From: Paenibacillus tuaregi | Lineage (GTDB): Bacteria; Bacillota; Bacilli; Paenibacillales; Paenibacillaceae | DNA: 34,735 nucleotides | NCBI RefSeq assembly: GCF_900086655.1 | Contig: NZ_LT575475.1 | Location: forward strand, 1 to 34,735 | Direction of reading: 5' to 3' | In this document: piece after piece, positions 1-7,937 of the stretch | How positions within the stretch are numbered: the stretch's first letter is position 1 | Layout of the letters: every line of letters starts with the position of its first letter | Translations under genes and position numbers: made by a program | The notes under the pieces: model-generated | What the model was told of the DNA's origin: nothing | Database searches by the model: none | What the model saw: only the letters and a program-made list of their open reading frames with translations

Positions 1-132
1 ATCAGGAACCGGAAAAAGGTTCGTAATGGATTACGCGGCGGTTTGCTTGCAGGGGATCATCATTATCGTAGGTTGTGTGATATATGCCGCGATCATGTCA
101 GAAGTTACCTTTGGAGGGTTTACTGGCGGGGG
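1..132. repeat. Terminal redundancy, left copy (circular junction)
   Basis: These 132 bases are identical to 34604-34735. A reading frame open at the right edge continues in frame through this copy, so the simplest reading is assembly overlap of a circular molecule of about 34,603 bp. A tandem concatemer would look the same. Confidence 0.93.
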
Positions 133-229
133 AGACATTGAGCTTTGGAAAGGAATGTTATCTTGTTTAGCGCTGCTGCTTGTAGTTATTAAATCGGGGG
201 CTTGGGCTAGAAAACTGACGGGAGCCTGA
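1..229 (+). CDS. VirB6-like conjugation membrane protein, C-terminal part
   Basis: This is the 3' part of the gene that starts at 34026; joined across the circle the protein has 268 residues. The part seen here holds two hydrophobic segments, one over the VCLQGIIIIVGCVIYAAIM stretch and one over LSCLALLLVVI, and ends in a short basic tail before TGA at 227-229. In Tn1549-like and related Firmicute elements, a multi-spanning VirB6-like protein lies between the small VirB2-like protein and PrgI, as here. It would form part of the inner-membrane channel of the mating apparatus. A small hairpin (gagcct/aggctc, 223-241) overlaps the stop codon. The function is assigned from topology and gene order. 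Confidence 0.75.
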   Translation, partial: SGTGKRFVMDYAAVCLQGIIIIVGCVIYAAIMSEVTFGGFTGGGDIELWKGMLSCLALLLVVIKSGAWARKLTGA

Positions 230-244
230 TATTTAGGCTCTAAC

Positions 245-337
245 GTATACAAATAAATAAGTCGCAGCCTATAAGTAGCTTAATTTTGTATAGAAAAAGT
301 GAGCCGGCCACTGTCCAGGAGATCCAATTTTGTATAC
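245..337. repeat. GTATAC phased array A
   Basis: Boxes are GTATAC at 245, the variant GTATAG at 288, and GTATAC at 332 (steps 43 and 44 bp). The array lies between virB6 and the prgI-like gene. Right of the last box, 343-357 is close to the reverse complement of the gatcgg...cggcca block of arrays C and D, so this array is probably in inverted orientation. It is the most degenerate of the six. Confidence 0.75.
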
Positions 338-376
338 AGGTTGGCCGCGCTCCGATCTTTCAGAAGGGAGACCAAT

Positions 377-769
377 ATGATAGAAATTCGCATTCCAAAA
401 GAAATCAGAACGTATAAGGAGAAGCTTTTCTTCGGCCTTAATTTGCGCCAATTGGTCTGTACGTTAATTGCGATTGTTGTTAATGTTCCTCTTTATTGGT
501 TTGGCCGGGATATCGTGGGGCCGGATACAGCAAGTTGGATAGTTATTTTTATAGCCATGCCGCTGTTTATGATCGGGTACTTTTCCTACAACGGGATGAC
601 ATTTGAACAGTTTATCAAGTCGGTCATTCAACAGGAAATCATATATCCGCAAAAGCGGAAATACGTAACTGTAAATTTGTTTGAAGTATTGTCCAATACG
701 AAGGAAAAGGAAAAGGGGGAGAGTGGCCGTGCTGTTCAAAAGAAAAAAAGAAGCAAAAAAGAAGGTTAG
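377..769 (+). CDS. PrgI-family conjugation membrane protein
   Basis: This 130-residue protein begins IEIRIPKEI, typical of the PrgI family. Two hydrophobic segments follow, at about residues 25-42 and 52-70, then a cytoplasmic region ending in a lysine/arginine-rich tail. PrgI proteins sit directly upstream of the VirB4 ATPase in Gram-positive conjugation operons and are thought to play the VirB3 role, anchoring the ATPase to the channel. The start is the ATG at 377, preceded by AGAAGGGAG at good spacing; the frame is open further upstream but lacks a ribosome site. The 3' end overlaps the virB4 start by 41 bases, suggesting translational coupling. Array A lies immediately upstream. Confidence 0.85.
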   Translation: MIEIRIPKEIRTYKEKLFFGLNLRQLVCTLIAIVVNVPLYWFGRDIVGPDTASWIVIFIAMPLFMIGYFSYNGMTFEQFIKSVIQQEIIYPQKRKYVTVNLFEVLSNTKEKEKGESGRAVQKKKRSKKEG

Positions 770-3089
770 GATTCCGAAAAGCACACAACAATCTATTCCC
801 TACCAACGTGCATATGAGGATGGAATTTTACAACATGGAAAGAACCGATACTCTAAAACCTTCTCTTTTCGGGATATCAATTACCAAGTTGGAAAGCAGG
901 AGGACCAGGAAGAAGTCTTTGCAAAATACTGTGAATTCCTGAATTTCTTTGATAACTCAATTGATCTTCAAGTTACTATTGTGAATAAAAATTTTGACAA
1001 AGCGGATTTTGAAGAAAAGCTTATCGTTAAGAGCAGGGAAGATGAACTTGAACCTTTCCGGGCTGAATACAATGCCATGCTTAAAAAGAAAATCATTGGT
1101 GGAAAGAATGAGATCAAGAAAGAGAAGTTTATTACTATCTCCCTTGAATCAGCGAATGTTGAGGAAGCAAGAAACTCCTTTGTACGAATGGAAAGCGAAA
1201 CGCAGAACGTATTTAAGCGGATGGGAAGTTCTATTTTAGGGCTAGATTTGGACCAACGATTGGAATTGCTTCACGATATTTACAGAATGGGACAGGAAGG
1301 GCATTTTCGCTATGATCCGGCCGAACACGGCCGAAAGGGTTTGGGAACAAAAGATTTGATTGCACCAGATGGGCTGACCTTTAAACGCGATCACATGATC
1401 ATTGGTGATAAATTCGCAAGAGCTATTTATATAAAGGACCTTCCGACTTTTTTAAATGACAAGTTCCTGAGTGACATATCTGACTTCTCTTTCAATGTTA
1501 TGTTGAGCATGAATATCAAGTCGGTGGACTCCTACAAGGCTCTAAGGATCGTTAAAAAGCAGATTACGGGCATGGAAGCCAACAAGATCGAGTATCAGAA
1601 GCGAAGCTTGAAAAACGGTTATCTGGAAGCATTCATACCACATGAATTAAAACATTCGTTGGAAGAAGCTAAGGAACTCCTGGATGACCTCATTAATAAA
1701 AATCAAAAGATGTTTTTGACGAACATTGTTATCGTACACTTTGCCGATGATCTCGACAGTTTGAATAAAGACGGTAAAGAAATTGTTGCGATTGCTAACA
1801 AGTTTCTCTGCCAAGTAGGGACGCTCCATTATCAGCAGGAAGATTCCCTGAACTCATGTATTCCTTATGGTCTAAATTTAATTAAGGCATCGAGGACTTT
1901 GACAACCGAGAGCACGGCCATCTTTATGCCGTTCACCAATCAGGAGCTTTTTCAGGAAAACGGGATGTATTACGGCCTGAATGCCGTTTCCAGAAATCTT
2001 ATCATGTTCAATCGTCTGAGTTTAAAGAACCCCAATGGTTTTATTTTGGGAACGCCGGGATCGGGTAAGTCGTTCGCGGCAAAGCGTGAAATGATCAATG
2101 TACTTCTTAATACGGATGATGATGTAATTATTATTGACCCGGAGCGAGAATATACAAGGCTCGTAAGCAATTTTAAAGGCGAGGTCATCCATATCTCTGC
2201 CGGATCAAAAAATTATATCAATCCTCTGGATATGACAATGGACTATGCGGACGAAGACGATCCACTTCTGCTGAAATCGGATTTTATTTTGTCTCTTTGC
2301 GAAGTTATTGTCGGTGGCCGTTATGGTCTTACGCCGCGGGAAAAGTCTATTATTGACCGTTGCTTGAAGCTCACTTATCACGATTATTTACAGACTTTCG
2401 ATCCTAAAGATGTACCGACACTTTACAACTTCTATGAGCAGTTAAAAGCGCAAGACGACGACGAGGCTACACAGTTGGCTACAGCGTTAGAATTATACGT
2501 TAAAGGCAATTTGTCTGTATTCTCCAATAAAACGAATATCAACATTAATAACCGATTTGTTTGCTTCGACATTAAGGACTTGGGGAAGCAGCTTAAGACG
2601 ATGGGAATGCTTATTGTTCTTGACCAAGTATGGAACCGTATCACCTTGAATCGTAGCAAGGGTAAGCGCACATGGATTTATATGGACGAAATTTATCTGC
2701 TTTTTGCCAATGAGTATTCGGCCAACTTCCTTTTTGAGCTTTATAAGCGGGCTAGAAAATGGGGTGGTGTACCAACGGGGATTACTCAGAACGTCGAGGA
2801 CCTTCTCAAATCGGAGCTTGCCCGGAGGATGCTTTCTAATTCAGACTTCCTCATGATGCTGAACCAGGCTCCATCAGACCGTAACGAGCTTGCGGAACTG
2901 CTTAATATATCGGACACTCAATTATCTTACGTGACAAATGCAGACAGCGGCCAAGGGCTATTATTTGTAGGGAACGGGATTATTCCTTTCAAAGATGAAT
3001 TCCCGAGGAACACGAAATTATACAACATGATGACTACGAAAGTAGAAGAAGTGACCGAGGTAACGAGAGCCAAGGAGAAGCTTGCATGA
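729..3089 (+). CDS. virB4: VirB4-type conjugation ATPase
   Basis: This 786-residue protein is the energising ATPase of the type IV secretion channel. Walker A reads GTPGSGKS, with the lysine at about residue 447. Walker B reads RTWIYMDEIYLLF, and the late GGVPTGITQNVEDLL segment is typical of VirB4/TraE-like ATPases. The length is normal for the family. The preferred start is GTG 729, about 8 bases after GGGGGA; GTG 723 is possible. It overlaps the prgI-like gene upstream, and the next gene begins four bases before its end. I see no damage. Confidence 0.93.
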   Translation: MLFKRKKEAKKKVRIPKSTQQSIPYQRAYEDGILQHGKNRYSKTFSFRDINYQVGKQEDQEEVFAKYCEFLNFFDNSIDLQVTIVNKNFDKADFEEKLIVKSREDELEPFRAEYNAMLKKKIIGGKNEIKKEKFITISLESANVEEARNSFVRMESETQNVFKRMGSSILGLDLDQRLELLHDIYRMGQEGHFRYDPAEHGRKGLGTKDLIAPDGLTFKRDHMIIGDKFARAIYIKDLPTFLNDKFLSDISDFSFNVMLSMNIKSVDSYKALRIVKKQITGMEANKIEYQKRSLKNGYLEAFIPHELKHSLEEAKELLDDLINKNQKMFLTNIVIVHFADDLDSLNKDGKEIVAIANKFLCQVGTLHYQQEDSLNSCIPYGLNLIKASRTLTTESTAIFMPFTNQELFQENGMYYGLNAVSRNLIMFNRLSLKNPNGFILGTPGSGKSFAAKREMINVLLNTDDDVIIIDPEREYTRLVSNFKGEVIHISAGSKNYINPLDMTMDYADEDDPLLLKSDFILSLCEVIVGGRYGLTPREKSIIDRCLKLTYHDYLQTFDPKDVPTLYNFYEQLKAQDDDEATQLATALELYVKGNLSVFSNKTNININNRFVCFDIKDLGKQLKTMGMLIVLDQVWNRITLNRSKGKRTWIYMDEIYLLFANEYSANFLFELYKRARKWGGVPTGITQNVEDLLKSELARRMLSNSDFLMMLNQAPSDRNELAELLNISDTQLSYVTNADSGQGLLFVGNGIIPFKDEFPRNTKLYNMMTTKVEEVTEVTRAKEKLA

Positions 3090-4786
3090 AGAAAATTTAT
3101 GTAAAGGCTAACCTTAAACGCAATCTGAAATTGAATCGGATCACTTCTGCGATTCCCTCCGATGCTACAGGAGGGATTCGCGTTAGATTTAGGGAGAATT
3201 TAAAGGCGCGTCTTAAACAGGTTCCCAAGCAAACTACGCAATCTTTAATTAGAACAGTAGATCCGTACCATGCCGAAGAGATTGATTCCGGGGTTGATTC
3301 TCTCCTTACAACCAAAAAAGCAGTAGATCAGACGAAATCGCATTATAAACGGGCGAAAAAGGCGGTGCATACAGCCCATCGCCTGAAAACAAAGGTTTCT
3401 GCAAGAAAGAGTGGAAGAACACGTCCCATTTATGCCGCAAAGAAAATTAAAGGAATGCAGACAACAAATGCTGGCGGTGTAGCTCAGGTCAACAAACTAA
3501 AAACTTTGAACAGCAAGTTTGTCCCAAGAAACAAATATGCTTTCAAAATCAAAAGTGGAATCAAAAAAACGTTCTCCTCTAAAGCCTTAAAGAGAGTAGC
3601 AGCACAAGCAATGAAGAAAATGGCAATGGCAGTAGTCACGAACCCGAAAGTAATGGTCATAGGTGCTATTGTCGGCTTAGTTTTTTTCTTGCTCTTGTCT
3701 GTTACAAGCAGCTTAGGCGGTTCGGCCAGTTCGGCCGGATCATTCTTTATGACTGATTCAGATACAGCGAAGAAATACAAGGATGTTGTAGAGGAATTAA
3801 ATGATGCCTTTACCCAAAAAATTGAATCATACAGAAGCAGTGGTTATGACGATGTGCGAATAGATTACATGAACGAAGAAGGAATGCTCCGGGTTAGTTG
3901 GGTTGAAATTTTCGCGATTGTGGCCGTTAAGTTCGAGCAAGACTTAACCTTTACGGATAAACATGAATCGTACATGACTTCGCTTTTTGATCAATTCAAT
4001 AAAATCCAAACAAAGACTGAGACATATACGGTTTCTGTGTGTTCCTCCAATGAGGAAGGGGAAACTTCATGTCACGATGAAACTCGTACACGCTTAATAG
4101 TTCAGGTTTATATGTACGATATGGAAGATATCTTTGTCAAGATCGGATTTAATGAGGAACAACGAGAATGGGCTAGACGATTGGTTACTTCCGGCGCTAT
4201 TCAGGAACAGTTTCCTGAGCTTGCAGGTAACTTTGGAGGTGGGGGCGAACCCGGGCCGGGTGGGGGCTTAACTCCTGAAGAACAAGCCGAAATCATAAAA
4301 AATATAGGTGGAGATATTAATAAGGCAAGGAAGCAGCTTATCGAAACGGCCATCACTTTAGAAGGGAAGGTAAAGTATTTTTGGGGTGGAAAAAGCGGTC
4401 CTGGATGGAATAGTAAGTGGGGTACGCCAGTTATGGTAACTGCCCCCGGAGATAACACCACAGGCACATTACAGCCATATGGCCTTGATTGTAGTGGGTT
4501 TATAGATTGGGCCTTTAAAACGGCTGGATTAGGGACTTCGTTTTCAGCAGGAGGAACCTCTTACCAATGGGGCAAAACATACTCTATTAGTAAAGACGAA
4601 ATGATACCCGGCGATTTGATATTTAAAAATATACCGGGTCAAGGTGGGGTCAATCATATCGGGATTTTTATCGGGAAAGATTCAAAGGGGAATTATTTAT
4701 ATGTTCATTGTGCGGGTAGTACCGGAGTTGTCATAAACAGCTATAAGGGATTTAAGTACCCGAGACGACCATTATTGTTTAAGTGA
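3086..4786 (+). CDS. Membrane-anchored NlpC/P60 peptidoglycan hydrolase
   Basis: This 566-residue protein has a very basic cytoplasmic region (1-187), one membrane segment (about 188-206), an extracellular domain of about 180 residues, a Gly/Pro-rich linker near 390-405 and a C-terminal NlpC/P60 domain. Catalytic residues are visible: Cys469 in LDCSGF, the His of VNHIGIFIG and a later His in YVHCAG. In Gram-positive systems such proteins open the cell wall locally for the mating channel, the VirB1 role. The middle domain resembles the CD1108-type proteins that follow VirB4 in Tn1549-like elements. The ATG overlaps the virB4 end by four bases. Confidence 0.9.
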   Translation: MKKIYVKANLKRNLKLNRITSAIPSDATGGIRVRFRENLKARLKQVPKQTTQSLIRTVDPYHAEEIDSGVDSLLTTKKAVDQTKSHYKRAKKAVHTAHRLKTKVSARKSGRTRPIYAAKKIKGMQTTNAGGVAQVNKLKTLNSKFVPRNKYAFKIKSGIKKTFSSKALKRVAAQAMKKMAMAVVTNPKVMVIGAIVGLVFFLLLSVTSSLGGSASSAGSFFMTDSDTAKKYKDVVEELNDAFTQKIESYRSSGYDDVRIDYMNEEGMLRVSWVEIFAIVAVKFEQDLTFTDKHESYMTSLFDQFNKIQTKTETYTVSVCSSNEEGETSCHDETRTRLIVQVYMYDMEDIFVKIGFNEEQREWARRLVTSGAIQEQFPELAGNFGGGGEPGPGGGLTPEEQAEIIKNIGGDINKARKQLIETAITLEGKVKYFWGGKSGPGWNSKWGTPVMVTAPGDNTTGTLQPYGLDCSGFIDWAFKTAGLGTSFSAGGTSYQWGKTYSISKDEMIPGDLIFKNIPGQGGVNHIGIFIGKDSKGNYLYVHCAGSTGVVINSYKGFKYPRRPLLFK

Positions 4787-4794
4787 GGTGATTT

Positions 4795-5457
4795 ATGATG
4801 AAACGAAAGATCATTGCTTTTTTTGTTGTCATCGCGTTTTTGGGATTGACCGGGATTAGCCAAATAACACATGCGGAAGAAGCAGTTAACCCTCCAGCGG
4901 GTTCACCTTCCCAACAGAAAAAATTGAATGTTGAGTTTTCAGCCCAAGTCCCGAAGGGATTTGAAAGTACCATTCTTATTAATTTGATGTCTGATGCAAA
5001 GGAAAACAGCATGGTGCGGCTGGATAAGATAAACCAATATTTGAACCAAAGAGAAGTAAAGCCCGGAAACTATAAAGTCGATTTTATAAACATCGTTGGT
5101 GAGAATGCAAATAATTATGATATCAAGGCTCCCGAGCAAATCAATGTGCCTGAGAACACGACTTCAAGCATACCTTTTAAATTGGAGATTGCATTAAAAC
5201 CGAATTCTACTAAAGCTGTCCCTGATGAAGAAACATTTATAAAGAAGATGGACCAATCGCTCTCCCCTAAATCAGATCGTCCTTCGATAAAAGAACCGGA
5301 GGTAAAGGAAACAATCGTTGCCCCTACGAAAGAAGAACGTTCGCAACCTGCTTTACCTTTCAATGTCGTTATTAGCGGTTTGGTTATCGTGGTTTTGGTG
5401 CTTCTAATCTTTCTATATAAACAGAACAGCTATAAGCATGATTATTATGATTGCTAG
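4795..5457 (+). CDS. Secreted, membrane-tethered conjugation protein (DUF4366-like)
   Basis: This 220-residue protein has a signal peptide, with likely cleavage after THA near residue 27. An extracellular domain of about 160 residues follows, becoming Pro/Glu/Lys-rich before a single C-terminal membrane segment (about 189-207). A short tail rich in Tyr, Lys, His and Asp ends the protein. The layout and its place after the NlpC gene match DUF4366-type proteins of Tn1549-like elements, whose role is unknown. The start is ATG 4795 after GAGGTG, eight bases past the preceding stop. A role in the external part of the mating apparatus is inferred. Confidence 0.6.
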   Translation: MMKRKIIAFFVVIAFLGLTGISQITHAEEAVNPPAGSPSQQKKLNVEFSAQVPKGFESTILINLMSDAKENSMVRLDKINQYLNQREVKPGNYKVDFINIVGENANNYDIKAPEQINVPENTTSSIPFKLEIALKPNSTKAVPDEETFIKKMDQSLSPKSDRPSIKEPEVKETIVAPTKEERSQPALPFNVVISGLVIVVLVLLIFLYKQNSYKHDYYDC

Positions 5458-5469
5458 GAGGTTTTGTTG

Positions 5470-5769
5470 ATGATGGATGAAGAAAAAAAATTATTGAAGC
5501 TACTAGAAAGAGAAGAATCGTTGATTAAGAAAAAAGAGAAAATCGAGGAAGAACTTAAGAGGGTTTCCAAACAAATTAAGGATACCGAGCATCAAATTAA
5601 GGTTAAGAACATCGAAGACACCATTGTGATTCTAAATGATCACGGAATTAATCTCAAAGACGTAATCAAGGAAATCCAGAAGGGTACTTTTAACCATTTG
5701 AAACAACAGCAACCAGTACCACAGGATTCAGTTGAACAAGAGAGACAACCGATTCCATTAGCTGAATAG
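5470..5769 (+). CDS. Small coiled-coil conjugation protein (DUF4315-like)
   Basis: This 99-residue protein has an N-terminal half that is a charged coiled coil (KKEKIEEELKRVSKQIK). A short conserved-looking segment (ILNDHGINLKDVIKEI) and a Gln/Pro-rich tail follow. The size, coiled coil and last place in the operon fit DUF4315 proteins of Tn1549/Tn916-like elements, whose role is unknown. AGGAGG at 5457 is placed for ATG 5470; TTG 5464 and ATG 5473 are also in frame. It is the last gene of the transfer operon, and a terminator follows within 25 bases. Confidence 0.65.
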   Translation: MMDEEKKLLKLLEREESLIKKKEKIEEELKRVSKQIKDTEHQIKVKNIEDTIVILNDHGINLKDVIKEIQKGTFNHLKQQQPVPQDSVEQERQPIPLAE

Positions 5770-5772
5770 ATC

Positions 5773-5921
5773 GTATACATTTTTGAAGCAGCAGTTCCCC
5801 TGATCCGGGAAGCTGCTCTTTTTCTATGTATACAAAATCGACTTCCGGATCTCACTGGTGATGAACTTTTTGTATACAAAAAAACGAGCTGCAGCAGCTC
5901 GCCAGGTTTGATTTTGTATAC
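5773..5921. repeat. GTATAC phased array B
   Basis: Boxes at 5773, 5828, 5872 and 5916 (steps 55, 44, 44). The second unit carries CCGGATCTC 17 bases from its box. The third carries GAGCTGCAGCAGCTC 14 bases in, followed by GCCAGG. It fills the gap between two convergent transcription units: the end of the transfer operon and the 3' end of the XRE gene. The first unit contains the operon terminator. Confidence 0.85.
5790..5823 (+). terminator. Terminator of the transfer operon
   Basis: Hairpin arms agcagttccc (5790-5799) and gggaagctgct (5807-5817) pair with one bulge and are followed by ctttttct. It lies wholly inside the 55-bp first unit of array B. Confidence 0.8.
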
Positions 5922-5924
5922 AGT

Positions 5925-6251
5925 TTATGGAGTGAACATTTCCTTTAAAACCCGGAAGGCTCGCTGTTGATCGGCGACACTCTGATTTTTCAATAAAAGA
6001 ACACAGTCCCAGATCGCTTCATAATCCTTCAATTGTTCAAATTGATCGCCCGTAAAGAAGGCATAGATACTCACGTCTAGCGCAGCAGCTATCCTTTCGA
6101 GAGTCAAAAGCTGGACGTTTTGCTCTCCTCGTTCCAAGCGGCCAATATAAGTTCCTGATGTATCAATAGCTTCTGCAAGTTGCTCCTGCGTTAAGTTTTG
6201 TTTTAAACGATAATGTCGGATTTTGTCCCCGAGTGCTTTACCTATTTCCAT
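5925..6251 (-). CDS. XRE/Cro-CI family repressor
   Basis: This 108-residue protein has an N-terminal helix-turn-helix (TQEQLAEAIDTSGTYIGRLERGEQ, about 20-43) and a C-terminal half resembling small phage or plasmid repressors. The start is the ATG at 6251, placed by TTGAGGTG; a GTG nine bases further upstream is in frame but abuts the ribosome site. The gene is divergent from the one at 6400, and the gap contains a perfect 16-bp palindrome overlapping a strong promoter, so it probably represses that promoter and perhaps itself. Its 3' end faces array B. Confidence 0.85.
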   Translation of the reverse strand: MEIGKALGDKIRHYRLKQNLTQEQLAEAIDTSGTYIGRLERGEQNVQLLTLERIAAALDVSIYAFFTGDQFEQLKDYEAIWDCVLLLKNQSVADQQRAFRVLKEMFTP

Positions 6252-6330
6252 CAGATACACCTCAATAAAAGTTTAGGTTAAAGACTCGAAGCTTGGCAGG
6301 TTATTGAAAGTTCGTTTTACATAGTCTGTA

Positions 6331-6359
6331 TTGAACTTATAAGTTCAGTAAGATATAAT
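6331..6359 (+). promoter_or_regulatory. Promoter with overlapping palindromic operator
   Basis: TTGAAC (6331-6336), 17-base spacer, TATAAT (6354-6359). The perfect palindrome TGAACTTATAAGTTCA (6332-6347) covers the -35 element and part of the spacer. A weaker related dyad, GAAAGTTC, lies at 6305. This is a likely operator for the adjacent XRE repressor. Confidence 0.8.
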
Positions 6360-6399
6360 TTCCATAGATAGAATGTGCTTACTTTTTGTAAAGGGGTGT

Positions 6400-6594
6400 A
6401 TGAATCTGTCGAAAAAAGTTCAGTTTGAATATGAATATTACACCAGTTCATATGTTCCCGAGCCGATCCCAAAAGTTGTAAAGTTAATTTGGAAGGTAGG
6501 TGCTGTGATCGAGGAATGCTTTTATATTGGCGTATTAATGACTGGCTTCCTTGGATACATCTGCTGGGGCACTATGATTCTTAGATTCTGTTAA
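6400..6594 (+). CDS. Small membrane protein, unknown function
   Basis: This 64-residue protein starts at ATG 6400. A hydrophilic N-terminus with aromatic residues (FEYEYYTSSY) is followed by a strongly hydrophobic C-terminal half (about 35-62) that could form one membrane segment. AAAGGGG sits only about three bases before the ATG, which is tight; ATG 6373 is in frame but has no ribosome site. The strong promoter at 6331-6359 points at this gene and appears controlled by the divergent XRE repressor. I do not recognise a family. Confidence 0.5.
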   Translation: MNLSKKVQFEYEYYTSSYVPEPIPKVVKLIWKVGAVIEECFYIGVLMTGFLGYICWGTMILRFC

Positions 6595-6653
6595 TTAGTG
6601 TTCACGTTTATTCGGAGCAATATACTAATTGAGTTCATTCAGTATGTTGTGTG

Positions 6654-6701
6654 TTGCAATAACAAAAAAACACCATCATAATAGGAACATATATTCCTAT
6701 T
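6654..6701 (+). promoter_or_regulatory. Promoter with LexA-like operator
   Basis: TTGCAA (6654-6659), 17 bases, CATAAT (6677-6682). Overlapping the -10 is a 22-bp dyad (6680-6701) with one mismatched pair and core GGAACATATATTCC. This resembles the Firmicute LexA site GAAC-N4-GTTC with one change. Outer arms AAAAACACC (6666-6674) and GGTGTTTTT (6707-6715) would also fold into a hairpin hiding the GGAGG ribosome site. Confidence 0.55.
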
Positions 6702-6716
6702 TTGGAGGTGTTTTTC

Positions 6717-7034
6717 TTGGAAAAGATTAATTTGTGGAGTAGTAAATTCATTTTGCCTGAACACCGGGAAGCAATGATTGCATACGATCGAGAAAGCCGT
6801 CGTAAGATTAAACCGAATTTGGACGAGCAAGAGAAAACTGCAATTGAACAACAGCTTCATGCTTCTTTTTATTCTCGGACTCCCATTTGTTTAAAGGTTT
6901 TTGGTGATTATGAGGATCGTTATGTACAGGGTGTAGTCATACATATGGAGCCGCGGTTGGATTACGTCAAAGTTGCGCTCGATAATGAAAGTTGGGAACT
7001 GATTCCGTTTTCTGCCATACTAGGTGTCGAATAA
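6717..7034 (+). CDS. YolD-like protein
   Basis: This 105-residue protein matches the YolD-like pattern: LWSSKFILPEHREAMIAYDR near the N-terminus, KPNLDEQEK in the middle, and a C-terminal beta-rich half ending in IPFSAILGVE. YolD proteins are widespread in Bacillales, often next to Y-family polymerase genes under LexA control; no polymerase gene is adjacent here. The start is TTG 6717, eight bases after GGAGG. The upstream LexA-like dyad suggests DNA-damage control. The molecular role is unknown. Confidence 0.75.
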   Translation: MEKINLWSSKFILPEHREAMIAYDRESRRKIKPNLDEQEKTAIEQQLHASFYSRTPICLKVFGDYEDRYVQGVVIHMEPRLDYVKVALDNESWELIPFSAILGVE

Positions 7035-7073
7035 ACAGTAAAACAACACGCTAAACCCGAACGTTTAAACGAT

Positions 7074-7165
7074 GGCCATAGAACCGGTAGAGGAATAAAA
7101 CCGAACAATCATAAAGAGGTAGACCCGGAGTGAAAGGTTGGTCTACCTTTTTGCATTCTATGGCC
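7074..7165. repeat. 10-bp inverted repeat enclosing a terminator
   Basis: GGCCATAGAA (7074-7083) and TTCTATGGCC (7156-7165) are perfect inverted copies about 70 bases apart. Between them lies an intrinsic terminator: aggtagacc (7117-7125) and ggtctacct (7140-7148) with T residues to 7152. The element ends just before the ribosome site of the Spo0E-like gene and may be a leader or attenuator. Confidence 0.6.
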
Positions 7166-7180
7166 GAAGGGGCTGATAGT

Positions 7181-7402
7181 GTGAATTTGTACGAACTAAG
7201 AATGAACATAGAGAGAGAGCGTGAACTGCTTTGCCTCTTTGTTTCTGAATACGGTATTTTAGATAGCCGAACATTGTCTAAATCCCAAGAAATAGACATT
7301 TTGATTAACCAGTATAACGCTTGCGTTATTGAAAATAAAAAGCCGATTGCTGCGGGGCAATCGACGCTTGAAGCGAGAAACTTTCCGGGTCACTCGCATT
7401 AA
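7181..7402 (+). CDS. Spo0E-like aspartyl-phosphate phosphatase
   Basis: This 73-residue protein forms the short helical hairpin typical of Spo0E-like phosphatases. Helix one is LRMNIERERELLCLFVSEYG, followed by a turn with SRTLSKSQEIDILINQYN; the family signature SQxxD is residues 35-39. Family members remove phosphate from Spo0A~P and delay sporulation. The start is GTG 7181, eight bases after GAAGGGG; an ATG at 7130 lies inside the upstream terminator and is unlikely. The tail after residue 48 is unlike the family core. A second member lies at 14879. Confidence 0.82.
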   Translation: MNLYELRMNIERERELLCLFVSEYGILDSRTLSKSQEIDILINQYNACVIENKKPIAAGQSTLEARNFPGHSH

Positions 7403-7868
7403 TATCGTAGCATAGACAGGATTAAATCGGAACGCGATGCAAGTCCTATTCACAGCCCTATCCTTTACAGGCTTTCTATGGCTCTTAAGGCCCGTTCTTT
7501 TGGAATTAGGGCAATCACCCTAATATTCATTTTCAATCGCTCTGAAGGCGTTCAGAATTGTAAACTTTATATTATAATGTCGCTCACTTGATAGTATTTT
7601 GTCGGTTTTAACAAGCAAGAATTAAGCTGCCAATCTGGTTTTGATAATGCGCAACTAAATGGGGCCCTTGATCAGAAATATCGCTGAATCAAGGGTCTTT
7701 GATTTTAAGCGAAGGTAGTGAATCAAATATTTTTGAGGGAAAGAAATATGGTGTAACGTCTTTGTGGTGGGTTTTGGTAGATAATGTATCTGTTAATGGC
7801 TCAGGGTTTTTGATTCCGTAGGATGATCTCATTAAAATACCGAGTGAGAATTAATATCCAAACTCATA
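7403..7868. other. Non-coding gap with a terminator
   Basis: No supported gene was seen in these 466 bases. An intrinsic terminator is present at 7664-7706: gcccttgat (7664-7672) pairs with atcaaggg (7688-7695), followed by tctttgatttt. A short dyad, attagggc/accctaat, lies near 7505-7524. The rest is AT-rich and marks the boundary to the cargo block. Confidence 0.5.
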
Positions 7869-7908
7869 TTGACATTACCGAAAATTGTAGTAGTATTTAA
7901 TAATACTA
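7869..7908 (+). promoter_or_regulatory. Promoter and operator of the TrmB-type regulator
   Basis: TTGACA (7869-7874), 16 bases, TAGTAT (7891-7896). The dyad TAGTATT-N4-AATACTA (7891-7908) covers the -10. The same core, GTATT-N4-AATAC, recurs at 8754-8767 before the exporter, which suggests autoregulation and control of the exporter by one protein. Confidence 0.7.
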
Positions 7909-7937
7909 ACATAACTGAGATGAGGAGGTACCACCTA

